Part shown: piece by piece, positions 52,674 to 60,923 of the stretch
Numbering within the stretch: the stretch's first letter is position 1
Layout: the number at the start of each line of letters is the position of its first letter
DNA from: an uncultured Opitutia bacterium
Lineage (GTDB): Bacteria; Verrucomicrobiota; Verrucomicrobiia; Opitutales; Opitutaceae
DNA length: 64,000 nucleotides
NCBI GenBank assembly: GCA_903900845.1
Contig: CAIUOU010000110.1
Location: 62,001-126,000, forward strand
Direction of reading: 5' to 3'
Translations under genes and position numbers: made by a program
Notes under the pieces: model-generated
What the model was told of the DNA's origin: nothing
Database searches by the model: none
The model's input: the letters and a program-made list of their open reading frames with translations, nothing else

Positions 52674-53398
52674 CGGCGGCGTTGGAGCAGGGTAACCGTG
52701 AGCAGCAGGACGAAAGAGATGACGAGCAACGTGGCGGCGAACGCATGGGCCTGCGGGTAATTGAGCGCCTGCACCTCGTCGTACAGCGCGATGCTCGCGA
52801 CCCGGGTAACACCGGGCACGGAGCCTCCGATCATCAACACCACACCGAACTCCCCGAGCGTGTGCGCGAAGCCCAGCGTCAGGCCGGCGGCGATCCCGCG
52901 CCACGCCAGCGGCGCGTGGAGCCGTAGAAAAACGCGCAGCGGCGAAGCGCCGAGCGCGCGGCCTGCCTCGAGCAACTCCGGGGACACGCCCCGCAGCGCC
53001 GCCTGAAACGGCTGCACCGCGAACGGGAGCGAGTAGAAAACCGATGCGATCACGAGGCCGGTGAACGAAAACGAGAGCGGCGCCCCGGTGAGCTCCCGCC
53101 ACCAGGTGCCGGGCGGATGTTGCGGCGAGAATGCCACCAGCAGGTAGAAGCCGATCACCGTTGGCGGGAGCACCACCGGCAGCGCGACAAGCGTTTCGAT
53201 CGCGGGCGCGATCCGCCAGCGTGTGCGGTTCAACCAATGCGCGAGCGGCAGTCCGATCACCGCCAGCACAAGCGTCGTCGTCGTCGCGAGGCGCAGCGTC
53301 AGCCCGAGCGCCTCCCACAGGGCGGGTGTGAGCAGGACGGAGGTGGCGACGGGCTCGGACACGGCTCGGAGGCTCGGCGTGCTGGCGTGCCCGCTCAA
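52670..53398 (-). CDS. modB: molybdate-type ABC transporter permease
   Basis: Encodes 242 aa with about five helices. The permease-ATPase contact motif EAGRALGASPLRVFLRLHAPLA (EAA loop) sits near residue 145. The LPPTVIGFYLLVAF and TLGEFGVVLMIGG segments are characteristic of ModB-type rather than amino-acid permeases. It starts with a TTG overlapping the previous stop (TTGA); a GTG 12 codons later is an alternative. No ModA binding protein or ModC ATPase gene is present in the window, so this is an orphan permease or one shared with distant partners. It lies between a DNA glycosylase and the metal-ligand-rich sialidase-like gene. Confidence 0.85.
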   Translation of the reverse strand: MSGHASTPSLRAVSEPVATSVLLTPALWEALGLTLRLATTTTLVLAVIGLPLAHWLNRTRWRIAPAIETLVALPVVLPPTVIGFYLLVAFSPQHPPGTWWRELTGAPLSFSFTGLVIASVFYSLPFAVQPFQAALRGVSPELLEAGRALGASPLRVFLRLHAPLAWRGIAAGLTLGFAHTLGEFGVVLMIGGSVPGVTRVASIALYDEVQALNYPQAHAFAATLLVISFVLLLTVTLLQRRR

Positions 53399-54309
53399 CG
53401 CTCAACTCGCGCGGCACGGCGTTCCCAGGCGAACAGGAACTGTTGGGCGAATCCCGCGGCGGCGCCGAAGTGCGCCCGACCGAAGCGCGCGACCTGCTCG
53501 GGTTTCCAGCCCCCCAGCCCGTAGCGTCCGGCGAGCGCGCGCAGAATCCACACGTCCACGGGAAACGCCTCCAGCCGGCCCGCTCCGAACAGCAGTGCGC
53601 AGTCGGCGATCTTCTCTCCCACGCCGGGCAGCCCCCTCAGGCGTTCCTGGGCGGCCGTGTGCGGCAGCGCCTCCGTTTCCTCGATCCAGCCTGGACGCTC
53701 CGCGAGAAAACGCGCGGCTGCGGCGATGTGCCGCGCCCGGAAACCGAGCAGGCACGCGCGCAGATCACGTTCGGGGATCCGCGCCAGCTCGGTCCAGGTG
53801 GGAAGCCGGTGCAGGCTCACGGGCGTGGCGTTGCCCGGCAACTCGACGACGGCCAGCGGCGCGCCGTGCCTTTCCGCTAGAAGCTCGAGCATGCGTTTGA
53901 TCTGCACGATCTGCTTCATGGCGCTGCACATGAAGCCGAGCAGGGTTTCGCCGAGCGGCTGGCGCAGGATCCGCAACCCGGGAAAAGCCGCCAATGCGCC
54001 GGCCAGGTGCGGATCGCTTCGCCAGGGCAATGCGTCCGTCAGCGCCGTGAAGTCCGTACCGGTCGCGAGGTAAGGTTCGAGCGCCTCGCCGGTCTCCGCC
54101 GCCAACGGCACGGGCGCGCACCACTCGAGCCGCCCGCCCTGACCCGCGCGCACGCGCGCAACGTTGCCCGACCAAACGCCGAGCCATGAGCCGTCGTCGC
54201 ACGCGTTCCACCGGAACGCCTGCCCGCCGTCGAGCAATTCACCGATGACGTCGGCGCGCATCGGAGCGGTCAGGCCCGCGACCGGCCGCCAATCGCTCCA
54301 AGGGGTCAC
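53395..54309 (-). CDS. HhH-GPD DNA glycosylase (OGG1-like)
   Basis: Encodes 304 aa from a GTG that overlaps the stop of the preceding gene (GTGA). The N-terminal domain resembles OGG1 (GGQAFRW at 28-34). The helix-hairpin-helix LRGLPGVGEKIADC contains the catalytic Lys K233, and FPVDVWILRAL provides the Asp D252. It likely excises 8-oxoguanine and cleaves the strand (bifunctional, because Lys is present). The frame extends to 54687 without similarity. Its place in a chain with modB and an exported protein is puzzling. Confidence 0.87.
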   Translation of the reverse strand: MTPWSDWRPVAGLTAPMRADVIGELLDGGQAFRWNACDDGSWLGVWSGNVARVRAGQGGRLEWCAPVPLAAETGEALEPYLATGTDFTALTDALPWRSDPHLAGALAAFPGLRILRQPLGETLLGFMCSAMKQIVQIKRMLELLAERHGAPLAVVELPGNATPVSLHRLPTWTELARIPERDLRACLLGFRARHIAAAARFLAERPGWIEETEALPHTAAQERLRGLPGVGEKIADCALLFGAGRLEAFPVDVWILRALAGRYGLGGWKPEQVARFGRAHFGAAAGFAQQFLFAWERRAARVER

Positions 54310-54779
54310 GGCGCCGGCTTTTCCCACAGGAAGCTCTTGTGCTCGGCGAGGAGCCGGCCGTTGCCGTCGAAAAAGGAGATTTTCCAGGCGACCGGATTCG
54401 CGCGACTTCCACCCGGCCAGGCCGTTCCGGTGAGCCCGAGCTGAAACGCGGTTTCGCCCGCGGGCACGTTGGCGCGGAACTGGAACGTCACCGGGGTCGG
54501 TGCATCCGGGCGAATCACCTGCAACTCGAAGCGCGCTCCGTTCGCCGGGGAGACGGTGCGCACGCGGCTCAGAAAGTAATACCCTTCTCTCGTCCCCGGG
54601 CTCGTCCGCAGGACCGTCGTTCCGGCGCCGGGCTCGGCCGTGCCGAAGTACTCCCCGATCCGGTCGAATGCCGAAGCCTCCTGCCACGCAGGCCAGATGC
54701 GCACGAACTCCGCGCCGGCTGCCGGTGCGCGCGCGGCGGCAAGCAGCGCGACGGCGAGTAACAGCGGGCGGGCGATCAT
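54306..54779 (-). CDS. small exported protein of unknown function
   Basis: Encodes 157 aa with a signal peptide (about residues 1-21). The rest is a beta-rich domain with AEFVRIWPAWQEASAFDRIGEY and GYYFLSRVRT and no Cys. I do not recognise a family with certainty; similar-length exported proteins in Opitutaceae occur beside OGG-type glycosylases. Its stop overlaps the glycosylase GTG start, so it heads the four-gene chain. The ATG chosen gives the signal peptide; an in-frame upstream Met codon also exists. Confidence 0.72.
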   Translation of the reverse strand: MIARPLLLAVALLAAARAPAAGAEFVRIWPAWQEASAFDRIGEYFGTAEPGAGTTVLRTSPGTREGYYFLSRVRTVSPANGARFELQVIRPDAPTPVTFQFRANVPAGETAFQLGLTGTAWPGGSRANPVAWKISFFDGNGRLLAEHKSFLWEKPAP

Positions 54780-54831
54780 GAGCGGAACCGTGCGTTCCGG
54801 CCGCGTTCTCGGCAAGCTCCAGGCGGGGCGT

Positions 54832-56454
54832 TCAGTCACGGAGTTCGATCAATTGGAAACGGTGAAGTCCGAGCGGCGAGGGTTCCCAACCGCGGACCGA
54901 GGGATGAATAAGGTAGGTCCGGCTCCCAAAGACGAGCGGAGTGACCGGTACCTCCTGCAGCAGCAGCGCCTCGGCGCGCTGGAACAGCTCGAGCCGTTGC
55001 GCGGCGTCCGCCGTGCGCTCGGTTTCCGTGATCAACTGGTCGTAGGCGGCGCTGGCCCAGCCGGTCCAGTTGTTGCCGCCGTCGCCGCGGAAGAGACCGA
55101 GGAAAGTGAGCGGATCCGGGTAGTCGCCGGTCCAGCCCATCAGGCCGATGACGTGCTGCTTCGACTGTTGGTTCTGCACCCACGTCTTCTGCTCGAAGGG
55201 CTCGATCGTGCTCCGCACCCCCAGCTCCTTCAGCCACATGGCCTGGATCGCCTCCATGATCCGAGGATACGTGCTGTCGTTCTGGACCTGCACGGGGAAT
55301 ACCGGCAGGCCGCGGCCCGCCGGGAAGCCCGCCTCGGCGAGCAACGCTCGGGCCGCGTCGACGTCGGTGGTGATCCGCGCGCGGGCGTTGTAGCCGCCGC
55401 AATCCGGCGGGGTGAACGACGAAGCCGCGGCACGGGTGCCCTGAAATACCGCGCGGGAGATCGCTTCGCGGTCGATCGCCAGCGCCAGCGCCCGCCGCAC
55501 CTTCGGGTTGTCCAGCGGCGGACGCGTGACGTTGAAGTTCATATAGGTGACGTTCAGCAGCGGATCGACCCGCAGCGTCTGGGGTGACTCCCGCCGGTAC
55601 GTTTCCACCTTGGATGCGGGGACTGCGAACGTGAGGTGCATCTGGCCGGCGCGGAAATTCAGCTCCTCCACCTCCGCTTTCTCGACCGGCAGGAACACCA
55701 CGCGCTCAAGGCGGTTGGCGGCGTTCTCGCGGTGCTGCGGATTGCGCGCCACCACGAGCCGCGCGTTCGGCCGCCACTCCATGAGGGTGAAGGGTCCGTT
55801 GCCGACATGATTGCCCGGGCGGGTCCACGCGCCGCCGCGTTTCGCCACGGAATCGAATTTCTCCAGCGTCGGTCGGTGGACCGGCAACCATGACGAGTGC
55901 GCGGCCAGCGCCGCGAGGTGCGGCACCGGACGCGTGAGTTCCAGCCGCAGCGTGCGGTCGTCGGGGGCCGACACCCCGACCGCCGCGAAGTCGGCGAGTT
56001 TCCCGGCGTTGAAATCCTCGGCGCCCCGCACCGGCCAGAACATGTAGGAGAGCGAGGCGCCCAGCGCGGGGCTCAGCAGGCGCCGGAATGAGAAGACAAA
56101 GTCGTGCGCGGTCACAGTATCGCCGTTCGACCAGCGGGCGCCCGCCCGCAGCCGGAACGTCCACGTCAGGCCGTCCGCCGACGTCTCCCACGACTCCGCC
56201 ACGCCCGGCAGCGGGCGCGAGGTGCGCTCGTCGAGCACGGTCAGCCCCTCGTGGAGTGCGACGAGCAGAATTTGGTCCGTGTACGCCTCCGCGAGGTGCG
56301 GGTCGAGGTCGGCCGGCTCCGCGCTGTTGCCGACCAGCAGCGTGCGGGTGCGAATTCCCTCAGTGACGGGGGTCTCGCGGCGTCCGCAGCCGGAGAGAGC
56401 GGCGACCAGGGAAATCAGGAACAGCGGGAAAAAAAAGGAGGCGGTCGCGCGCAT
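54832..56454 (-). CDS. oligopeptide ABC transporter binding lipoprotein (OppA/DppA family)
   Basis: Encodes 540 aa with a lipoprotein signal (LISLVAALSGC, lipid Cys near residue 23). The SBP_bac_5 fold has LDPHLAEAYTDQILLVALHEGL, SNGDTVTAHDFVFSFRRLL and NNWTGWASAAYDQLI. It binds peptides (or another oligomer) in the periplasm. No permease or ATPase gene accompanies it. It starts 115 bp from the divergent LivK-like gene. Confidence 0.9.
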   Translation of the reverse strand: MRATASFFFPLFLISLVAALSGCGRRETPVTEGIRTRTLLVGNSAEPADLDPHLAEAYTDQILLVALHEGLTVLDERTSRPLPGVAESWETSADGLTWTFRLRAGARWSNGDTVTAHDFVFSFRRLLSPALGASLSYMFWPVRGAEDFNAGKLADFAAVGVSAPDDRTLRLELTRPVPHLAALAAHSSWLPVHRPTLEKFDSVAKRGGAWTRPGNHVGNGPFTLMEWRPNARLVVARNPQHRENAANRLERVVFLPVEKAEVEELNFRAGQMHLTFAVPASKVETYRRESPQTLRVDPLLNVTYMNFNVTRPPLDNPKVRRALALAIDREAISRAVFQGTRAAASSFTPPDCGGYNARARITTDVDAARALLAEAGFPAGRGLPVFPVQVQNDSTYPRIMEAIQAMWLKELGVRSTIEPFEQKTWVQNQQSKQHVIGLMGWTGDYPDPLTFLGLFRGDGGNNWTGWASAAYDQLITETERTADAAQRLELFQRAEALLLQEVPVTPLVFGSRTYLIHPSVRGWEPSPLGLHRFQLIELRD

Positions 56455-56569
56455 GAACCTGCATGGAACGCGCGACCCTTCGCGGCGCAAAGGAGTTTTC
56501 CGGCGGCCCGGCGAGGCAGGGACCACTGCGGGCTCGCGGCCGAACCTTCCGCCCTGCTTTGGTGTTGGC

Positions 56570-57688
56570 ATGAGAATCCTCCCTTGGTTTTGCGCGGCCC
56601 TGATCGTCGCGGCGGGTGCTCTGCGTGGCGCCGAGCCCGTCCGGATCGGCCTGTTCATGTCCATCACCGGTCGCGACGCCTCCTTCGGCGAGGCTTCGTT
56701 GCGCGGCGCGCGCCTCGCGGTTGAGCAGGTGAACGCGGCTGGCGGTGTGCTGGGCCGCCGGCTCGAGTTGGTGGTGGAGGACAACCGTTCGCTCGCCGGG
56801 GAGTCCGCCACCGCCGCCAAGAAGCTTATCACCCGCGACCGCGTGGTCGCGCTGGTCGGCGAATGCTCGTCGGCCCGAACCCTTGAGGCCGCGCCCGTCG
56901 CGCAGGCGGCCGGTGTGCCGCTGGTCACTCCCGCCTCGACGAGCCCGAAGGTGACCGCGGTGGGGGACGCGATTTTCCGAGTGTGCTTCATCGATCCGTT
57001 CCAAGGCGAGGTGCTGGCTTCCTTCGCCCGAAAACGGCTCGGGACGAAACGCGCGGCGCTGCTGATCGACGCGGGTTCGCCGTACTCGACGGGGCTGGCG
57101 GAGAGTTTTTCCCGGGTGTTCGCGTCGCTTGGCGGCGAGGTGGTGGCGACCCAGCGGTATTCCGGGGCCGACACCGATTTCCGCGCGCAGCTCACCGCGA
57201 TTCGCGCGGCGCGCGCCGACGCGATCTTCCTCCCCGGTTACTACGTGGCGGCCGGCCTGGTGGCGCGGCAGGCGCGCGAACTCGGTCTCACCGCGACCCT
57301 GCTGGGTGGTGACGGCTTCGAGGCTCCCCAGTTGCTGGAGATCGGGGGCGAGGCGCTCGAGGGCGTCCATTACTCGACGCATTTTTCCCCGGAGAGCGCG
57401 TCGCCCGCCTCGCGTCGCTTGGTGGAAGCGTACCGTGCGCGGCATGGCGAGGCCCCCAACGGACTCGCGGCGCTGTCGTACGACGCGGTCGCGCTGGTGG
57501 CGGATGGCATCCGGCGCGCGGGCTCCACGGAGGCAAAGGCCTTGCGGGGCGCGCTGGCGGTCACGCGTGATTTCCCCGGCGCGACAGGAGCGACGACCCT
57601 GGACGCGCGTCGGGACGCGCTGAAGGAGGCGGCGATCATGAAGGTTGCCGGCGGCAAAATCGTCTTCGTCGAGTCCGTGCGTCCCTGA
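56570..57688 (+). CDS. branched-chain amino acid-type ABC binding protein (LivK family)
   Basis: Encodes 372 aa with a signal peptide (residues 1-20). The Peripla_BP_6 fold is seen from VRIGLFMSITGRDASFGE, LAVEQVNAAGGVLGRRLELVVEDN and LVTPASTSPKVT. It binds amino acids or related molecules. No permease is adjacent, so it is one of several orphan transport parts in this window. The gene is divergent from the OppA-like gene. Confidence 0.9.
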   Translation: MRILPWFCAALIVAAGALRGAEPVRIGLFMSITGRDASFGEASLRGARLAVEQVNAAGGVLGRRLELVVEDNRSLAGESATAAKKLITRDRVVALVGECSSARTLEAAPVAQAAGVPLVTPASTSPKVTAVGDAIFRVCFIDPFQGEVLASFARKRLGTKRAALLIDAGSPYSTGLAESFSRVFASLGGEVVATQRYSGADTDFRAQLTAIRAARADAIFLPGYYVAAGLVARQARELGLTATLLGGDGFEAPQLLEIGGEALEGVHYSTHFSPESASPASRRLVEAYRARHGEAPNGLAALSYDAVALVADGIRRAGSTEAKALRGALAVTRDFPGATGATTLDARRDALKEAAIMKVAGGKIVFVESVRP

Positions 57689-58216
57689 TCGATTCGAATG
57701 ATTTCAACCACGCATGGCCGGAATCGCGCCTGCGAGGGTTGCACCGGGAAGGGCCCGGGCGCGGTTCCGCCGCGGCCGAATCGTCCTCAGGCCTCGGCGC
57801 GCTGGGAGTGAGGAGAGCGAGTGAGAGGGGTAGGGCGGTGTGCACGACGGGAAGTTTCAGAAGAGCCGCGATTCCCAAGCATAGGACACGAACGGCCGCG
57901 GATGAGGCCGGCGCTGCTGTAGCTGAGGCGGCAGCCTCGGATCCTGCCGCGGATAATACGGCCGAAGGCGGTTCCGAATGCCGCCGGGGTTTGAACCACG
58001 GATGGCCCGGATTCCCCGGAGGCAGCGAAGTTCGTGCTGCCGTCGCCGACTCGCTCCGCGGTCTTCACCACGCATGTCCAGTTGGCGCGGATGGGAGAGC
58101 CGCCTCCGGCGGTCGGGAGACCCGCGTGAACAGACTCGGGGCGGATGGGGATTTTATTCCCGCGTGGAGTGCTGATTTGGACGTTGCGCGGGTGCCGGCC
58201 AGCCTCGCATCCTGCC
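57689..58216. repeat. repeat-filled spacer with a REP-like copy and AACCACGGATGGCC units
   Basis: No gene is recognised in 528 bp. A GTAG-led hairpin (CTGAGGC-GGCA-GCCTCGG, 57923-57940) continues into a second stem (GGCGG...CCGCC, 57967-57985), matching 7753-7821. Three units close to AACCACGGATGGCC lie at 57702-57724, 57990-58012 and 58063-58081. A promoter for the response regulator must be near 58150-58210 but none is clear. Confidence 0.55.
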
Positions 58217-58834
58217 ATGGAATTGAAGATCCTCGCCGTTGAAGACGATGCGGTTTCCCGGACTGTCCTCCAGGCCGCCTTGCGCAAGCTGGGCCACGAG
58301 GTGGTCATTGCTGAGTCCGGCGAGGCTGCATGGGAGGCGCTGCAACGGGATCCGTTTCGTGTCGTGGTGAGTGACTGGACTATGCCGGGGGTGGACGGCC
58401 TGGAGCTTTGCCGGCGGGTTCGTCGCCAGGACGACGCGGACTACGTGTATTTTATCCTGCTCACGGCCCGTGACGCCACCGCGGCCAACCAGAATGAGGC
58501 GGCCGACGCAGGCGTGGATGATTTTCTCAGCAAGCCGCTCGATTTCCCCGAGCTTTGGATGCGCCTGAGGGTGGCGGAGCGAATCCTGCGTTACACCACG
58601 CAGGTGCGCCAATTGGAGGAGCTCCTCCCGATTTGCTCGTACTGCAAGAAGATCAGGGACGACGGCAACTACTGGCAGCAAATCGAGGCCTATATCAGCG
58701 AACGCACCGGCAGCGACTTCAGCCACTCCGTCTGCCCCGATTGCTACAAGGGAGTGGTGCTGCCGCAGCTTGAGGAGCTGAAGTCCGAGCCCAACCCCGC
58801 GCCGCCCGTTGCACGAAAGCATCCAGAGGCTTGA
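58217..58834 (+). CDS. response regulator with C-terminal Cys4 tail
   Basis: Encodes 205 aa. A receiver domain fills residues 1-122: acidic pair E9-D10, phosphoacceptor D53 in VVSDWTMPG, Thr in LLTAR and K106 in SKPLD. After a linker the tail has CSYC (C140, C143) and CPDC (C173, C176), joined by KKIRDDGNYWQQIEAYI. This Cys-pair tail is found at the end of various bacterial signalling proteins and may bind zinc; its role is unknown. No kinase gene is next to it. The ATG is set by the receiver start. Confidence 0.88.
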   Translation: MELKILAVEDDAVSRTVLQAALRKLGHEVVIAESGEAAWEALQRDPFRVVVSDWTMPGVDGLELCRRVRRQDDADYVYFILLTARDATAANQNEAADAGVDDFLSKPLDFPELWMRLRVAERILRYTTQVRQLEELLPICSYCKKIRDDGNYWQQIEAYISERTGSDFSHSVCPDCYKGVVLPQLEELKSEPNPAPPVARKHPEA

Positions 58835-59018
58835 GGAGAAGATCGCCTTCCTCGAGCACCACGTGACGGCTCAGGACAAGGTCATGCTCGAACTTGCGGA
58901 TGAACTTGCGGCGCTCCGCCGCGAGGTTCGGGCCTGGCGCGAGCGGACGTCGCTGGGCGCTTCCGGCGAAGTCGCCGGGGATTCAGGTTCGGACCCCGAG
59001 CGTCCGCCGCATTACTGA
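58809..59018 (+). CDS. slyX: SlyX family protein
   Basis: Encodes 69 aa from a TTG that overlaps the response-regulator end by 26 bp. An N-terminal coiled coil (IQRLEEKIAFLEHHVTAQDK) and the conserved C-terminal PPHY identify SlyX, a small coiled-coil protein of unknown function. Coupled translation with the response regulator suggests the two are functionally linked here. Confidence 0.85.
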   Translation: MHESIQRLEEKIAFLEHHVTAQDKVMLELADELAALRREVRAWRERTSLGASGEVAGDSGSDPERPPHY

Positions 59019-59051
59019 TCGCGACCAGGCACTGGCGGCCGCGACGCGGGC

Positions 59052-60716
59052 CTAGAATTGGGCTGACAGCTCGTGCAGGTGCCCTGGCTCGAGAATCTTC
59101 TCGCCGAGCGCGGAGCATTCCTGCTCGTCGTTCTTCAAGAGCTTGAATCGCACGGGGGCGTCGGCCTCGTTGGTCTCCCAGCGCCACTTGCCGATTGAGA
59201 CGAATTGCAGCGGCAAGCCTTTGTCCCAGCTGAGTCCCGGTCCTTCACCGCGGATGAAAAGACGGTTGCCGATGCCGATGTAGGACGTGGCGATCAACCG
59301 GGTGGCGCCGTCCGATGAAAGGGTGCGTTCGATGGCACCGGGGACGGGCGTGCCGCCGGTATCTTCCAAGGGCAAATCCAGGGACGGTTCCGGATCCGGC
59401 TGGGCCTTCCGTGGGGCGCGCTTTCGAGGGGCGGGTTCGGCGGCGGGTGCACCAGCTTCCGGCTCGGGAGCAGGGGCTTTTGCCGGTGTATCCGGAGCGG
59501 GTGTATCGACGGCGGGGGCAACAACCGGCGCTGGAGAGGCGGCCCCGGGGGCCGCGTCAGGCGCGGCAGGTGCGGGTGAAGGTGAGGCCTCGGTCTTGGC
59601 GGCGGGTTCGAGCGCTGGCGTCGCAGGTGTCGGTTCCGGAGCGGCGGGAGCCGGGACCTCGGTGGGTTTTGGAAGCTCGATTTCGCCGGTGGTAACGATG
59701 GTGGTGGCGGCTGCGATCGCGGCTTCCGGGATGGGTTGCTGCTCTGCGGGCGCCGCCGGAGCTTCCTTCGGACGTGGCTTGCGCGGGCGCTTGGGGGCGG
59801 TGGGAACGGGAGTTTCGGCCGACACGGGTGTCGCGCCTTGCGTCGGCACGGCGATCGCTTCCGTGCTCGTTGGGGCGGGTTCGCTCGCGGGAGTGGAAAT
59901 GGTGGCTTCGGCCGTCGTCTGGGTGTCGGGCGGGGTCGCTTCGGGCGCGGGAGCGGTGATCGGTTCCGTGGCGGCGGGCGTCTCGGTCGCGGGTGCGGGC
60001 GGCGGTGCGATCGGAGCGGCGGCGGAAACCCGCGACCGGTTGCCGGAGGCCTTCAACTTGGCCTCGAGTTCCGCCAGCTTGGCCTCCAGCGCGGCGACCG
60101 CGGCGGCTTGGGCGCGGGCAATGCCCTCGGCGCCATCCGCCAGCTTCGCCAGGGTGGCTTGGGCGGCGGTGGCTTGCTGGTGGGAGGCGGATTCCTGCTT
60201 CGCCAGTTCCGCGGCAGCCTTTGCCAGGCGTGCCGCCGCCGTTTCCAGTTTTTCGGTGTCGCCCAGACGGATGGCGGCGACCTGATCCTGCAGCTGGACC
60301 ACCTTGTCCTGCAGCCTCTGCGGCAACTGGGCCGCCTGCTGGAGATTCCGCTGCGCCGTCTCGTTGATCTGGTGCAGGCTGCCCGTGGCGATGCTGATCT
60401 GCTCGGCGGCGGCCGCGAGGGTCTGGGCCATGCCCTCGAGCGTCCGCTGACGCTCGTCGAGCAGCTCGTTCTTCTGCCGCTCGTAGCGCGCCACCAGCGG
60501 GATCAGCCCCACCACCGCGCCAAGGCTCACGCAGGCGACGGTGGCGATGACGGCCCCGGCCGTGAGCGGCTCTTCCGAGCGCAGGGCGATCACGGCTCCC
60601 GCGCCGATCAGCGCGAGGTCGGTCACGATGAAGATCCAGGCGGGCAACGCAGGCTTGGCTTCGGAACGTTTCATGGGGGCGTCGGCGACCGGCCCTTTCC
60701 GCGTCGCCGGCTGCAC
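59052..60716 (-). CDS. membrane protein with coiled coil and long Pro/Ala-rich linker
   Basis: Encodes 554 aa from a GTG preceded by GGAGGA, a better ribosome site than the ATG 14 codons later (60674), which has none. Two membrane helices lie at about residues 26-75, then a long coiled coil (about 95-230), a 240-residue linker of Pro, Ala, Thr and Glu, and a C-terminal globular part (about 450-554) with RLIATSYIGIGNRLFIRGEGPGLSW. I recognise no named family. The C-terminal block may bind a wall or nucleoid partner. Confidence 0.75.
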   Translation of the reverse strand: MQPATRKGPVADAPMKRSEAKPALPAWIFIVTDLALIGAGAVIALRSEEPLTAGAVIATVACVSLGAVVGLIPLVARYERQKNELLDERQRTLEGMAQTLAAAAEQISIATGSLHQINETAQRNLQQAAQLPQRLQDKVVQLQDQVAAIRLGDTEKLETAAARLAKAAAELAKQESASHQQATAAQATLAKLADGAEGIARAQAAAVAALEAKLAELEAKLKASGNRSRVSAAAPIAPPPAPATETPAATEPITAPAPEATPPDTQTTAEATISTPASEPAPTSTEAIAVPTQGATPVSAETPVPTAPKRPRKPRPKEAPAAPAEQQPIPEAAIAAATTIVTTGEIELPKPTEVPAPAAPEPTPATPALEPAAKTEASPSPAPAAPDAAPGAASPAPVVAPAVDTPAPDTPAKAPAPEPEAGAPAAEPAPRKRAPRKAQPDPEPSLDLPLEDTGGTPVPGAIERTLSSDGATRLIATSYIGIGNRLFIRGEGPGLSWDKGLPLQFVSIGKWRWETNEADAPVRFKLLKNDEQECSALGEKILEPGHLHELSAQF

Positions 60717-60849
60717 GCTTCCTCCGCGTGACAGACTGGCCGCGGGCGAGGGTCGGTGGGGAGTTTGTGCGGCCCGCTCCGTCGCGGCTCAAGGGAAAAC
60801 CGGCCGCGCGCGGCGGGCTCGCAATACGTCACGTGCCGCGGACCCGGCC

Positions 60850-60882
60850 GGGGATTCGCTCGCCGCGGGGATTCGCCCGCGC
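60850..60882. repeat. tandem direct repeat upstream of the ECF sigma gene
   Basis: GGGGATTCGCTCGCCGC (60850-60866) is followed at once by GGGGATTCGCCCGCGC (60867-60882), about one and a half helical turns apart. It lies 42 bp before the sigma gene, in the space between divergent genes, and could be a regulatory site or a small duplication. Confidence 0.4.
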
Positions 60883-60923
60883 TGAGAATTCCGCGACTTT
60901 CGGGCGCCAGCCGTGTTTTGCGC

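Noticed and set aside
52670-53398. Complete molybdate (modABC) operon
   Set aside because: Only the permease is present; flanking genes are a DNA glycosylase and a propeller protein.
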